DNA from: a bacterium
GTDB lineage: Bacteria > Bacillota > Clostridia > Christensenellales > SUG1161
NCBI GenBank assembly: GCA_029006015.1
Contig: JAQXFY010000047.1
Coordinates: forward strand, 1-44,438
DNA: 44,438 nt
Direction: 5' to 3'
Part shown: piece by piece, positions 18,887 through 29,275 of the stretch
How positions within the stretch are numbered: position 1 is the stretch's first letter
Layout of the letters: each line of letters starts with the position of its first letter
Made by a program: the position numbers and the translations under genes
Notes under the pieces: model-generated
The model's input: the letters and a program-made list of their open reading frames with translations, nothing else
What the model was told of the DNA's origin: nothing
Databases searched by the model: none

Positions 18887-20158
18887 TTAATCTTTCTTGC
18901 GGCGCAGGAAGGCGGGAACCTCAAAGCTGGAGGTACGGCCCTGTTCCTTGGCAGGCTCCTGCTTGGGCGCAGCGGCGGGCTTATCGGCCTTGCTCTGCTC
19001 CGGATAGATCCAGCGCGGCAGCTGCGGGCCGCCGTCATCCTCCGCCTCGTCCATCATGGGGGCTGCGGGGCGGGGCGCCGGCTGCGGGGCGGGTTGGGGG
19101 GCGGGCGCCGCCACGGGGGCAGCAACCGGCCGGGTTTCAGGCGCACGGGCCTCCGGCGTGCGGGCAGCGGGGGCCGCCGTGGGTTTAACGTTGTTTTTGC
19201 CGCCAAAGCCGGTGGCGATAACGGTGATGCGCACCTCATCCTGCAGCGTGGGATCGATGCCGGCACCAAAGATAATATGGGCATTGGGATCGGCCGCCTG
19301 GGTAATGAGGGAAGCCGCCTCGTCCACTTCCAGCAGGCCAAGGTCCTCGCCGCCGGTGATATTAATGATAACGCCCGTCGCCCCTTCGATGGAGGTTTCC
19401 AGCAGCGGGCTTTGTACCGCCTGCTTGGCAGCTTCGACCGCGCGGCTGTCGCCCGAGGCAACGCCAATACCCATATGCGCCATGCCCGCATCGGACATAA
19501 TGGTGCGCACATCGGCAAAGTCCAGGTTGATCAGCATGGGCTGGGAGATTAAATCGGAAATGCCCGCGATACCTTGGCGCAGCACATCATCCGCCATGCT
19601 GAATGCCTGGGAAACCGTCGTCCCCTTGCCGACGATGCCAAGCAAACGGTCATTGGGGATGGTGACCAGCGCATCGACGTTTTTCATCATGTTGCTAACG
19701 CCGGTATCGGCATTGGCAGCGCGCACACGCCCTTCAAAGGAGAACGGGCGGGTAACCACGCCGATGGTTAAAATGCCCATTTCCCGCGCGATTCCCGCGA
19801 TAACCGGCGCCGCGCCCGTGCCGGAGCCGCCGCCCATGCCCGCCGTGACAAACACCAGGTTAGCCCCGCGCAGCTGTTCGACGATTTCATCCCGGCTTTC
19901 CTCGGCAGCGCGCTGGCCAATGCTGGGATTACCGCCGGCACCCAGCCCACGGGTCAGCTTTTCGCCGATCTGAAGGCGCTCGGAGGCCTGGCTGTAAGCC
20001 AGGGCCTGCTTATCGGTATTGATGGCAACAAAATCCACGCCGCGCAGCCCTGCCGTAATCATGCGGTTGACGGCGTTATTGCCGCCCCCGCCCACGCCGA
20101 CAACTTTAATCACGGCAAACGAGGCGATTTCCTGATCGAATTCCATGTTGGTGGGCAT
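18887..20158 (-). CDS. ftsZ: Cell division protein FtsZ
   Basis: [25 protein letters not shown]-terminal [21 protein letters not shown]. Confidence 0.97.
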   Translation of the reverse strand: MPTNMEFDQEIASFAVIKVVGVGGGGNNAVNRMITAGLRGVDFVAINTDKQALAYSQASERLQIGEKLTRGLGAGGNPSIGQRAAEESRDEIVEQLRGANLVFVTAGMGGGSGTGAAPVIAGIAREMGILTIGVVTRPFSFEGRVRAANADTGVSNMMKNVDALVTIPNDRLLGIVGKGTTVSQAFSMADDVLRQGIAGISDLISQPMLINLDFADVRTIMSDAGMAHMGIGVASGDSRAVEAAKQAVQSPLLETSIEGATGVIINITGGEDLGLLEVDEAASLITQAADPNAHIIFGAGIDPTLQDEVRITVIATGFGGKNNVKPTAAPAARTPEARAPETRPVAAPVAAPAPQPAPQPAPRPAAPMMDEAEDDGGPQLPRWIYPEQSKADKPAAAPKQEPAKEQGRTSSFEVPAFLRRKKD

Positions 20159-20178
20159 GATGTTTCCTCCTTGTAGAT

Positions 20179-21357
20179 CTATCGTGTAAAGAAGCGGCGC
20201 AAGGCGGATCGGATGCCGCCCGGCCGGCTTTCTTCGGTATACGCCAAGATATAATCAACCGCGCCGGCCAACGCCGCATGGTTTGGCGTGTTCATGGCCG
20301 CGGTATGCGGGGTGATAACCTGCACCGGCCTGCCCAGTTGGGTGGTGATAAAGGGGCGTGCGCCCCGCATCATGGCCAGCCCGCCGCCGCTGAGGTAAAC
20401 CGGCGTGCGTGCCCCCAAACGGAAGCCGCAGCCCGCCAAGGCATTCCCCACCATCTCGCTGATTTCCTCCACCCGGGCCTCGATAATATCGTGGACAAGG
20501 CGGTAATCAAACCGGGTGATGCGGTCATCCTTTTCAATCAGCAGCTTAAGGTTGGAATCCTCCGTAAAGGTCATGCCAAACACATACCTGCGTTTGATCA
20601 TTTCGGCCTCATCCAGGGAAACCTCCAGCCCCGTGGCCAGATCGGATACAATGTGGCGGCCGCCCACGGGCAGGGTTTCGTGGTAAATCATACCCTCCCC
20701 CTGGAAAAGCGCCACCTGTGTGGAGGCATACCCTACATCCACCAGCGCCGCCATGCGTGCGCGCGCTTCCACCGGAATGTAGGACATTCCCTGCCCCAGT
20801 GAAGAGGCAACGTAGCCGCGGATGGACAGCCCCAGCTCATCGCAGATGGCCTGCGCATCCTTTAAAAACAGGGTGTCTGCCAGGACATAGCCGATCAACC
20901 CGCCCAGCTTGCGCCCGCGCTGGCCCACCGGGTTTTCCACCCGGCCCATTTCATCCAGCGAATAATACGCCATGCTGCGGTGAATGACCTTGTAGCGGTC
21001 GGGGCGGTAGACCCCTTCGGTGGAGCGGATCAGGCGCTCGATATCCTCGCGCGAAACACGGTTATCCTTTGCGGTGATCTGGGCGCCGCTCTTGCCGCAC
21101 ACAACGCGCGTATAATCGCCGGGAACGACGATATACACATCCCGCATGCGGTGGCGGGCACGCTGCTGCGCGGTACGCACCGCATCATATACCGCATCGG
21201 CCACACCTGCCGGATCCATCCAGCGGCCGGCGCTATAGCCCGCGTAAGGAACGCTGCTTACACCCTCCGCATCGCTGCGGGCCCCCGGGGAAGCGGTGCC
21301 GATCATGCAGGAGATTTTGGAAGCCCCAAAGTCAACAACCATGACTGCTTGTTTCAA
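20179..21357 (-). CDS. ftsA: Cell division protein FtsA
   Basis: Actin-like fold motifs [34 protein letters not shown]; upstream of ftsZ; TTG start. Confidence 0.88.
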   Translation of the reverse strand: MKQAVMVVDFGASKISCMIGTASPGARSDAEGVSSVPYAGYSAGRWMDPAGVADAVYDAVRTAQQRARHRMRDVYIVVPGDYTRVVCGKSGAQITAKDNRVSREDIERLIRSTEGVYRPDRYKVIHRSMAYYSLDEMGRVENPVGQRGRKLGGLIGYVLADTLFLKDAQAICDELGLSIRGYVASSLGQGMSYIPVEARARMAALVDVGYASTQVALFQGEGMIYHETLPVGGRHIVSDLATGLEVSLDEAEMIKRRYVFGMTFTEDSNLKLLIEKDDRITRFDYRLVHDIIEARVEEISEMVGNALAGCGFRLGARTPVYLSGGGLAMMRGARPFITTQLGRPVQVITPHTAAMNTPNHAALAGAVDYILAYTEESRPGGIRSALRRFFTR

Positions 21358-21407
21358 GCCTGCTTCCTCCCCTCTACCGCATCTTTCGACACCATTATAT
21401 AGATTAC

Positions 21408-21436
21408 ATTATACAGGTAAGCCGGCAAGACTTCAA
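21408..21436 (-). promoter_or_regulatory. Putative sigma-A promoter for ftsAZ
   Basis: Minus strand TTGAAG-N17-TATAAT. Confidence 0.5.
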
Positions 21437-21581
21437 ACCCTTTTTGCAAATTGCTAAAATTTTTCAGCGCATTTTTGCCCCGCTCGGCCATGTGGAGCGG
21501 CCGCTTTCCGCATAAGTGCGGGATAGGGGTGATTTTCTTTTACCGCTGCCATATCGATTGCCTCCTCTTAAAAAGCGGCCA

Positions 21582-21610
21582 TTGACAAAACATCCATCCT
21601 CATGTAACAA
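21582..21610 (+). promoter_or_regulatory. Putative promoter for the symporter
   Basis: TTGACA-N17-TAACAA. Confidence 0.4.
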
Positions 21611-21714
21611 TAATTTTGTTTAAAAAGAAGGGTGCCCATGGCAGGCTATGCATGGGGGCATGCCTGCGCCTGCCCGGTAATTCCGGCATCCGCGTATGAA
21701 GAGGGGTTTGATTG

Positions 21715-23265
21715 ATGGAGCGGGAGAGTTGGTCTTCCAGGAGCGTATTTATCCTGGCCGCCATCGGCTCGGCAGTAGGCTTGGGCAACGCGTGGCGTTT
21801 CCCAGGCTTGGCCTATACCTATGGTGGCGGTGCTTTTTTGCTGGTCTACCTGTTGGCTATGGTTATTCTGGGTTTTCCCCTGCTGTTGATGGAACTTTCC
21901 ATCGGCCGCAAAACCCGGTTGGGTGCACCCGGTGCTTTCCGCAGCATCAACAAAAAGGCGGAATGGATCGGATGGGCCGGCGTTGCCAACGCCTTTTTTA
22001 TTGTTTGCTACTATGCCGTCGTGCTGGCCTGGGTATTGTTTATGGTGGTTAAATCCTTCAACATGGGCGCCTTCACCGGCGATCCTGCAGGGGCTGGCCA
22101 GATTTTCATGAACGATGTCATTCAGGTAACCGGCATTACCGCCCCCGGCGGCTATGACATCCCCGGCGGCATGATTCTGGCACTTCTGGTTGCCTGGGCG
22201 ATGATTTACCTGTGCATCCGCAAGGGCACCACAAGCGTGGGCAAGGTGGTTAAGTACACCGTATTTCTGCCCATTATTTTGCTGGTACTGTTGGCCATCA
22301 AGGGCTTTACGCTGCCCCATGCGGCCGATGGCCTCAAGCAACTTTTTGTGCCGGATTGGAGCGCGCTTGCCAACCCCGCCCTGTGGACGGCGGCCTTTGG
22401 CCAGGTGTTTTACAGCCTGTCCATCATGATGGCCATCATGATCGCCTACGGTTCCTTTGTCAGCAAAAAAAGCGATCTTATCAAGGATTGCGCCATCATC
22501 GCCATCTCCGATATGGCCATTAGCGTGCTGGCCGGCATCGTGTTATTTACAACCATCTCCGGCACCGGCACCATGGATGCCTGGGCGCTTAAGGCCGGCA
22601 GCAGCATCAGCACGGCATTTGTGGTATATCCCATGGCGCTGGTTTCCCTGTCCTCCAGCCCCGTGGTCAATTCCATCTTTGCCGTCATCTTCTACCTGAC
22701 GCTGCTGACGTTGGCCATTGATTCCGCCTTTTCCATTGTGGAGGGTGTATCCACGGCCATCTCGGATAAATTCCACTTAAACAAGCGCAAAACCACCTTC
22801 AACGTCTGCCTGGCGGCAGGGCTGGTTTCCCTGCTGTTTGCCACCAAAGCCGGCCTGAACTGGCTGGATATTGTCGACCATTGGTGCAACGAAGTCAACC
22901 TGTTAACCGTCGGCGTGCTGGAATGCCTTGCGGTAGGCTGGTTTTTCAAGCCCAGCCGCATCCGGGAGGAATTCAACCGCACCGCCACCGGCATCCGCCT
23001 TGGCAGCTGGTATGACAGCCTGATCCGCTGTGTCTGCCCGCTTGTGCTGGCCGGGCTTCTTGGGTGGAGCCTGTACCACTACTTCACCCAGGGTGGGTAT
23101 GATACACAATCGTATGGCCTGTGGCCGCAGTTTGTCGGCGGCTGGCTGGTAACGCTTGTTGTCTTCACCTCCGGCCTGATGGTCAAACGCATTGCAGCCA
23201 AAAAGCATCTGCAGGAGGATGACGTCATTCCCTGGGATGAAATCGATAACGCGATGGAGGGCTAA
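21715..23265 (+). CDS. Sodium-dependent transporter (neurotransmitter:sodium symporter family)
   Basis: FILAAIGSAVGLGNAWRFPGLAYTYGGGAFLLVYLLAMVILGFPLLLMELSIGR signature. Confidence 0.95.
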   Translation: MERESWSSRSVFILAAIGSAVGLGNAWRFPGLAYTYGGGAFLLVYLLAMVILGFPLLLMELSIGRKTRLGAPGAFRSINKKAEWIGWAGVANAFFIVCYYAVVLAWVLFMVVKSFNMGAFTGDPAGAGQIFMNDVIQVTGITAPGGYDIPGGMILALLVAWAMIYLCIRKGTTSVGKVVKYTVFLPIILLVLLAIKGFTLPHAADGLKQLFVPDWSALANPALWTAAFGQVFYSLSIMMAIMIAYGSFVSKKSDLIKDCAIIAISDMAISVLAGIVLFTTISGTGTMDAWALKAGSSISTAFVVYPMALVSLSSSPVVNSIFAVIFYLTLLTLAIDSAFSIVEGVSTAISDKFHLNKRKTTFNVCLAAGLVSLLFATKAGLNWLDIVDHWCNEVNLLTVGVLECLAVGWFFKPSRIREEFNRTATGIRLGSWYDSLIRCVCPLVLAGLLGWSLYHYFTQGGYDTQSYGLWPQFVGGWLVTLVVFTSGLMVKRIAAKKHLQEDDVIPWDEIDNAMEG

Positions 23266-23300
23266 GCCCCTGTCACCGCAAAGAACAGCTTACACATGCA

Positions 23301-23333
23301 AACAGGCGCCTGGCCGATGGCCGGGCGCCTGTT
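23301..23333. terminator. Bidirectional terminator between convergent symporter and ftsQ
   Basis: AACAGGCGCC...GGCGCCTGTT with inner GGCC/GGCC. Confidence 0.7.
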
Positions 23334-23369
23334 ATGGTTTGCCAACGCTGTCACAAGGTTTTTTATGGT

Positions 23370-24197
23370 TCATGCGGCCGCCGGGCTTTCGGCAGGCTGT
23401 TCGGGCAGCGGGGTTTGCTCCGGTTCCTCCCCTTCCGGGGAAAAGACAACTTCACCCGGTATGGATACATCCAGCGTGCCGGACCGGTGGCCCTCCTTGC
23501 GGATTTGCGGCAGCACCTGGGCCAGCCAGGCTGCTTTTTCTTCCAGGCCGGTAGGCAGGCCAAAGAGTACGCGGATCCCCTCGCGCGTTTGCATAACCAG
23601 CTCGCTGGGGTGGCCGACATCGATGGTATCGATAAGCCCCATGGCATTCTGGTTTTTCAGCGCCGCAAGCGACTGGCAGGCCACATCCAGTTTAAGCTGT
23701 TCAAACTCCAGCTGTTCCTGGCGGATTTCCTTATCCTCGATCTCCTTACGGTCCTTCATCTTAAGCTTTTGCCCGGGAATGGCATCCTCCACCGTCAGGT
23801 TCAGCACGCAGGGCAGGTGCGCATCCTCCAGCGTCTGGCGAAGCTCAAGCACGCAGCCGTTTACATCCAGCAACGCCAGTCCTTCCCCCCAGGCCATGCA
23901 TCCGGCTACGGAGCGCTCCACAATCGTAACCTGCAGCGTATCCGGCCAGATACGCTTGACGGTTGCTTTTTCCACATAAGGAATGGATTGGATATTTTGG
24001 CGCACAACGGATGTGCGGATGCGCAGCATGGGCTGGCCGCATTCCAGGCCGATATAGCTTTTAATTTGATCCTGGTCCAGCAGCTGGCAGCCCGTTACCT
24101 CGATTTTATCCAGCACCAGCCACTGGCTATCCAGCACAAACAGGGCGGCGCACGCCAGCAGCAAGATAATGACCACCACGGTTACCCTTTTGGCCAA
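23370..24197 (-). CDS. ftsQ: Cell division protein FtsQ/DivIB (POTRA)
   Basis: N-terminal TM, LDKIEVTGCQLLDQDQIKSYIGLECGQPMLRI, VEKATVKRIWPDTLQVTIVER. Confidence 0.88.
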   Translation of the reverse strand: MAKRVTVVVIILLLACAALFVLDSQWLVLDKIEVTGCQLLDQDQIKSYIGLECGQPMLRIRTSVVRQNIQSIPYVEKATVKRIWPDTLQVTIVERSVAGCMAWGEGLALLDVNGCVLELRQTLEDAHLPCVLNLTVEDAIPGQKLKMKDRKEIEDKEIRQEQLEFEQLKLDVACQSLAALKNQNAMGLIDTIDVGHPSELVMQTREGIRVLFGLPTGLEEKAAWLAQVLPQIRKEGHRSGTLDVSIPGEVVFSPEGEEPEQTPLPEQPAESPAAA

Positions 24198-24230
24198 TTT
24201 TATTTCCCCCTTATCTTTTGCGGTATTGGG

Positions 24231-25373
24231 TTAATCCACCGTTCGCATGCTGCGCGAGATATTCAGCAGCACGCCGACGCCGCTCATAAAAATAGCCAGC
24301 GACGATCCCCCCGCGCTGATAAAAGGCAAGGGCAAACCCGTTGGCGGCATGGAGCCCGTTACCACCGCCACATTGATGATAACCTGAATAGCGATGGTAA
24401 TGGTAATGCCCATTGCCATCAACGTGCCGTACTGATCGCGCGCGGCATAGGCGATGCGCACGCCGCGCCAGATAAACAGGCCGTATACCGCCAGCAGCAG
24501 CACCGCACCGATAAAGCCAAATTCCTCGCCTACGATGGAGAAAATAAAATCGCTTTCGCTAAACGGCAGATACTGGAACTTTTGCCTTGAATAACCAAGC
24601 CCCATACCGCCTAATCCCCCGTTTCCCAGCGCATAGAGGGACTGGATAAGCTGGTAGCCTTCATTCGTCGGGTTTTCCCAGGGGTTCAAAAAGGCCATCA
24701 TGCGTTTCATGCGGTAGGGTTCCAATATAATCAGCACCGCCAGGGCAACCACCCCGCACAGGGCCAGATAGACCAAATGGCGCACCCTGCAGCCCGAAAC
24801 AAACAGCATGGCAAAGGTCAGCAGCGCGATGCACACCACGGAGGACAGGTTGGGCTGAAGGCAGATCAGCCCCGCCACAATGCCCATCCAGAAAAGCGCG
24901 GGCAGCACGCCCTTGGTAAAATATTGCAGCTGATCGCGCCGCCGGGTAAGCAGGGAGGATAAATAGATAACCATGGCAAACTTGGATATTTCGCTGGGCT
25001 GGATGGAAATACCCACGTTAAGCCAGCGCCGTGCACCATAGGATTCCTGGCCGATGCCCGGGATGAGCACCAGCACCAGCAGCGCAATGGATAAAAGCAT
25101 AGCCGGCATGCGCATTTTTTCCAGGAAGTGATAATCCACCAGTGAACAGCCGATCATCCCCACGATGCCCATGGCCGCGCCAAAGATCTGTTTGTTAAAA
25201 AAATACATCCTATCGCCAAATTTTACCATGGCGGAGTAATAGCTGGCGTCATACACCATCAGGATGCCAAACCCCACCAGGCACAACGTCAGGATCAGCA
25301 GGAAGGTGTCCGGAGCATGTCGTTTTTCTTTTGCCTGCGCCATCCGCTGGACGGCTTTTGGGTCAGCAGGCAT
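24231..25373 (-). CDS. ftsW: Lipid II polymerase FtsW (SEDS family)
   Basis: GARRWLNVGISIQPSEISKFAMVIYLS; NPWENPTNEGYQLIQSLYALGNGGLGGMGLGYSRQKFQYLPFSESDFIFSIVGEE. Confidence 0.95.
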   Translation of the reverse strand: MPADPKAVQRMAQAKEKRHAPDTFLLILTLCLVGFGILMVYDASYYSAMVKFGDRMYFFNKQIFGAAMGIVGMIGCSLVDYHFLEKMRMPAMLLSIALLVLVLIPGIGQESYGARRWLNVGISIQPSEISKFAMVIYLSSLLTRRRDQLQYFTKGVLPALFWMGIVAGLICLQPNLSSVVCIALLTFAMLFVSGCRVRHLVYLALCGVVALAVLIILEPYRMKRMMAFLNPWENPTNEGYQLIQSLYALGNGGLGGMGLGYSRQKFQYLPFSESDFIFSIVGEEFGFIGAVLLLAVYGLFIWRGVRIAYAARDQYGTLMAMGITITIAIQVIINVAVVTGSMPPTGLPLPFISAGGSSLAIFMSGVGVLLNISRSMRTVD

Positions 25374-26739
25374 CCTGCTCCTCCTTCCACTGTTGGACGA
25401 TCGCCTTAAAAATGGCGCCGCGCTGCTCGTAATCGCTAAACATATCAAAGCTGGCGCACGCGGGCGATAACAGCACCTGCGCCCCCGGCCCGGCCACCTC
25501 CGCCGCGCGGTAGACGGCGCTTCGCATATCCGCTTCCCGATACAGCGTCTCCACCCCGGCGCCGCGCAGTGCCTGTTCCAGCTGGGGGGCAGTCTGCCCG
25601 ATCAGGACCACGGCCTTAACGGGGCTGGATGCCACCGCATGGGCCAGCCCTTCAAAGGGGGTGTGTTTATCGTATCCGCCGGCGATCAGCACCGTCGGCC
25701 GGTCGATGGCCTCCAGCGCGCGCAGGGTGGAATCGGGATTGGTGCCCTTGCTATCGTTGATAAAGCGCACGCCCGCGGCCTCGCACACGGGCTCCATACG
25801 GTGCTCTACCCCCTTAAAGGTGCGCAGCGCGCGCGCCACCGCCGCCGGGGGAATGCCCATTTTGATGGCCACCGCCGTGGCTGCCAGCGCGTTTTCCAGG
25901 TTATGCGCGCCTTTTATTTGGATATCCTGCACCGCGCAAATGGGGCAGCGCTGTCCGGCACGGACAAACACCACCTGGCCATCCTGCACGCAGGCCCCCT
26001 CCTCCACCTCCCGCTTGCGGGAAAAGGCAACAACCTGGCAATGGGCGGATTGGGCCATCTCGCACACGCGGGCATCATCGCCATTGATAACCAGTACATC
26101 GGCCAGCGTCTGGTTGATAAAGACACGGGCTTTGGCCGCGGCATACCCCGCCATATCGCCATGGCGGTTCAAGTGATCTTCCGTCAAATTCAGGATGGCG
26201 CTGACCTGGGGCCGGAAGGTATCGATGGACTCCAGCTGGAAGCTGGATACCTCCAGCGCCACCATGCTGTCCACCGTCATATCTCCCACCAGGGCAGCCA
26301 GCGGCGTGCCGATATTGCCGGCCGCCCAGGCTTCCCGCCCGGCAGCTAAAAACATCTCCAGCAAAAGCGCGGTCGTCGTCGTCTTGCCATTGGTGCCGGT
26401 AATGGCCGCCAGATGAGCGGTTGGGCAATTTTGATAGGCCAGCTCCAGCTCCCCGATAACAGGGATACCGCGGCTGCGCGCCTGGCGCACAATGGGGGCA
26501 TCGATGGGCACGCCGGGGCTGATTAAAAGGGTATCCACCCCTTCGGGCAGTATATCGGCCCCGGGCCCCAGCACCCAATCCACCGGCAGGCCCTCCAGCT
26601 GCGTGCGGACATCGGGCAAATCCGTTTTCCTGTCCGCCACGGTGACATGGGCGCCCAGCTGCACCAACAGCTGCGCCGCAGCCACCCCGCTCCGGGCCAG
26701 GCCCAGTACAAATACATGCTTGCCATGATATGAACGCAT
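25363..26739 (-). CDS. murD: UDP-N-acetylmuramoylalanine--D-glutamate ligase
   Basis: GLARSGVAAAQLL, ITGTNGKTTTTAL, FINDSKGTNPDSTLRALEA. Confidence 0.95.
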   Translation of the reverse strand: MRSYHGKHVFVLGLARSGVAAAQLLVQLGAHVTVADRKTDLPDVRTQLEGLPVDWVLGPGADILPEGVDTLLISPGVPIDAPIVRQARSRGIPVIGELELAYQNCPTAHLAAITGTNGKTTTTALLLEMFLAAGREAWAAGNIGTPLAALVGDMTVDSMVALEVSSFQLESIDTFRPQVSAILNLTEDHLNRHGDMAGYAAAKARVFINQTLADVLVINGDDARVCEMAQSAHCQVVAFSRKREVEEGACVQDGQVVFVRAGQRCPICAVQDIQIKGAHNLENALAATAVAIKMGIPPAAVARALRTFKGVEHRMEPVCEAAGVRFINDSKGTNPDSTLRALEAIDRPTVLIAGGYDKHTPFEGLAHAVASSPVKAVVLIGQTAPQLEQALRGAGVETLYREADMRSAVYRAAEVAGPGAQVLLSPACASFDMFSDYEQRGAIFKAIVQQWKEEQDAC

Positions 26740-26766
26740 GGCGTTTCCCCCGTTTCTTCCAAACGA

Positions 26767-27777
26767 TTACAGCGTAACCAAAAGCAGCGCAATAACGCAC
26801 AAAAGCGCCGTAATGGCGGTGTACATGGCCACAACCCGGGTTTCCGGCATGCCGGAAAGCTCAAAGTGATGATGCAGCGGCGCCATCTTAAAGATACGCT
26901 TGTGCGTCAGCTTATAATACCCCACCTGGAGCACCACGGAAAGTGCCGTGGCCGCATACATGCCGCCGATAATGGGCAGCAGCAGCATCAGGCCGGATTG
27001 GGCAAAAACCGCAACCACCGCTCCACCCAGGAACATGGAACCCGTATCGCCCATAAACACCTGGGCCGGGTAAGCGTTGACGCGCAAAAACGCCATGCAC
27101 GCGCCCGCCGCGCCGCCACAGAACGCCGCCAGGCCAACCAGCCCGCGCGCCAGCTGTTCATTATCCACCGCACGCGACAGCGCCGCGATAATCAGCGCCA
27201 TCGCCGCCATTACCACCGCCGTGACGCTGGAGGCCAGGCCATCCAGCCCATCAATCAGGTTGACGCTGTTGGTAAAGCCCACCAGCAGCACCATCATAAC
27301 GGGGATAAAGGCCCAGCCCAAATCCAGGCTGCCGCCCCAGGGCCAGTACCAAACCGTGCCCTGCGGGCTGCGGGAAATCCACCACGCCAAAAGAAAAGCC
27401 AGAACAAACTGGCCGATCAGCTTTTGCCATGCCGTCAACCCCAGCGAGCGCTTGAGCTTAACTTTAACATAATCATCCGCAAAGCCGATGGCGCCAAAGC
27501 CCAACGCGCTGATAAGGGCAACGATGGCCATGGTACCATCCGCCCAAAAGGCCGCCAGCGCACCCACCGCGGTAGCAGCCCATATCGCCAAGCCGCCCAT
27601 GGTGGGCGTTCCATTCTTTTTCAGATGGCCGCTTGGGCCGTCATCGCGGACGGTTTGCCCAAATTTCAGCCTGCGCAGCATGGGAATAAGCGCAGGGCCC
27701 AGTAAAAAGCAACATGCGTATGCGATGAGGATCGCCAGGCCAATGGGCAGCATCAGCCCCTCCAGCGATTCAAACAT
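26767..27777 (-). CDS. mraY: Phospho-N-acetylmuramoyl-pentapeptide transferase
   Basis: KKNGTPTMGGLAI, GFADDYVKV, NSVNLIDGLDGLA, PLHHHFEL. Confidence 0.96.
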   Translation of the reverse strand: MFESLEGLMLPIGLAILIAYACCFLLGPALIPMLRRLKFGQTVRDDGPSGHLKKNGTPTMGGLAIWAATAVGALAAFWADGTMAIVALISALGFGAIGFADDYVKVKLKRSLGLTAWQKLIGQFVLAFLLAWWISRSPQGTVWYWPWGGSLDLGWAFIPVMMVLLVGFTNSVNLIDGLDGLASSVTAVVMAAMALIIAALSRAVDNEQLARGLVGLAAFCGGAAGACMAFLRVNAYPAQVFMGDTGSMFLGGAVVAVFAQSGLMLLLPIIGGMYAATALSVVLQVGYYKLTHKRIFKMAPLHHHFELSGMPETRVVAMYTAITALLCVIALLLVTL

Positions 27778-27812
27778 ACGGCTCCCCCCTCGGTTCCTTT
27801 GTAATAACGCCC

Positions 27813-29261
27813 TTATTGTGCCAGGCACTCCCGAATGGTTTCCTGATCGGAAAACGGGTGCTTAACGCCCATGATATCCTGATAGGGCTCGTGCCCTTTT
27901 CCGGCAACCAGCACAACATCGTCCGGCCCGGCCCACTGAACCGCCGTTTGAATGGCAGCGCGGCGATCGGGCTGGCGGATGACCTGGGCATGGCATCCCT
28001 CCATGCCGGACAGGATCTCGTCGATGATGGCCTCCGGATCCTCCGTGCGCGGGTTATCGCTGGTGATAATGCAGGCATCGGCCATTTCCCCGGCGATGCG
28101 GCCCATGATGGGGCGCTTGCCGCGGTCCCGGTCGCCCCCACAGCCAAAGACAACCATCACCCGGCCGCGGGCAAAGCCGCGCACCGCACGCAGCACATTT
28201 TCCAGTGCATCCGGGGTATGGGCATAATCGACCAGAAAAGCCCCGCGCCCGCCGGATGGCACCACCTCCATGCGGCCGGGCACGCCCTTGGCTTGCAGCA
28301 GGCCATAGCGGATGACCGCCCAGGGCACATCCAAACACAGCGCTGCGGCTGCGGCCGCGGCCCCGTTGAGCACGCTGAATCGGCCCGGGATATGAAGCTG
28401 AACATCCACCCCGCGGCCCTGCGCTTCCAGGCGCATACCCACCCCGGTTTGCCCCAGTTCAATGTTTGTGGCGCGCACGCCGGCATCCTCCACCGTGCCA
28501 AAGGTGGTAACAGGCACCTTGAGGGTGCGGGCAAACTCCAGCAGTTTGGGATCATCCGCCCCCAGCACGGCATGCGAGCAAAAGCCGGGAACAAGCAGCT
28601 TTTTCTTGGCGTTAAAATAGGCCTCCATGCTGCCAAAATCGTTGAGATGATCCTGCGTGATGTTGGTAAACACGCCAACATCATAATGGATGCCTTCCAA
28701 TTTCCTGAAATGCAGCGCGTGGGCCGATACCTCCATCACCACCCACTGCACGCCGCTATCGGCCATACGGCGCAGCAGGCCGTGCAGTTCAAAGGGATCG
28801 GGCGTTGTCATTTCCGATTCGATGCGCGTATGCTCGATGAGCGTATAGTTGGTGCCGATCAGCCCCACGCGCTTGCCAAAGGCCTCCCCGATGGATTTAA
28901 TCAAATGGGTAACCGTGGTTTTGCCGTTGGTGCCGGTTACACCGATCATGCACATGCCGGAAGCCGGGTTGCCATAAAAATTGCCGCAGCAAAGCGCCAT
29001 CGCCGCCCGTGTGTCCGGCACGATGATCTGCACGGCCTGCCCCGTAATATCAAGCTTTCGCTCGCACAAAAGGGCGACGGCGCCGCGGTCCACCGCGGCC
29101 TGGGCAAAGGCATGCCCATCGGCCTTAAGGCCCGTCAGGCAGCAAAACAGATCCCCGGGCGCTACCCGGCGCGAATCAAATGTAATGCCGCTGATTTCAG
29201 GGTTTGCGCTTCCGCATTTTTGCGTGTGGTGAACCCCATACAAAAGCGCGTTCAGTTTCAT
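27813..29261 (-). CDS. murE: UDP-N-acetylmuramoyl-tripeptide synthetase MurE
   Basis: ITFDSRRVAPGDLF, GVTGTNGKTTVTHLI, VDYAHTPDALENVL, TSDNPRTEDPEAI. Confidence 0.95.
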   Translation of the reverse strand: MKLNALLYGVHHTQKCGSANPEISGITFDSRRVAPGDLFCCLTGLKADGHAFAQAAVDRGAVALLCERKLDITGQAVQIIVPDTRAAMALCCGNFYGNPASGMCMIGVTGTNGKTTVTHLIKSIGEAFGKRVGLIGTNYTLIEHTRIESEMTTPDPFELHGLLRRMADSGVQWVVMEVSAHALHFRKLEGIHYDVGVFTNITQDHLNDFGSMEAYFNAKKKLLVPGFCSHAVLGADDPKLLEFARTLKVPVTTFGTVEDAGVRATNIELGQTGVGMRLEAQGRGVDVQLHIPGRFSVLNGAAAAAAALCLDVPWAVIRYGLLQAKGVPGRMEVVPSGGRGAFLVDYAHTPDALENVLRAVRGFARGRVMVVFGCGGDRDRGKRPIMGRIAGEMADACIITSDNPRTEDPEAIIDEILSGMEGCHAQVIRQPDRRAAIQTAVQWAGPDDVVLVAGKGHEPYQDIMGVKHPFSDQETIRECLAQ

Positions 29262-29275
29262 AGCCATCCCCCTCA

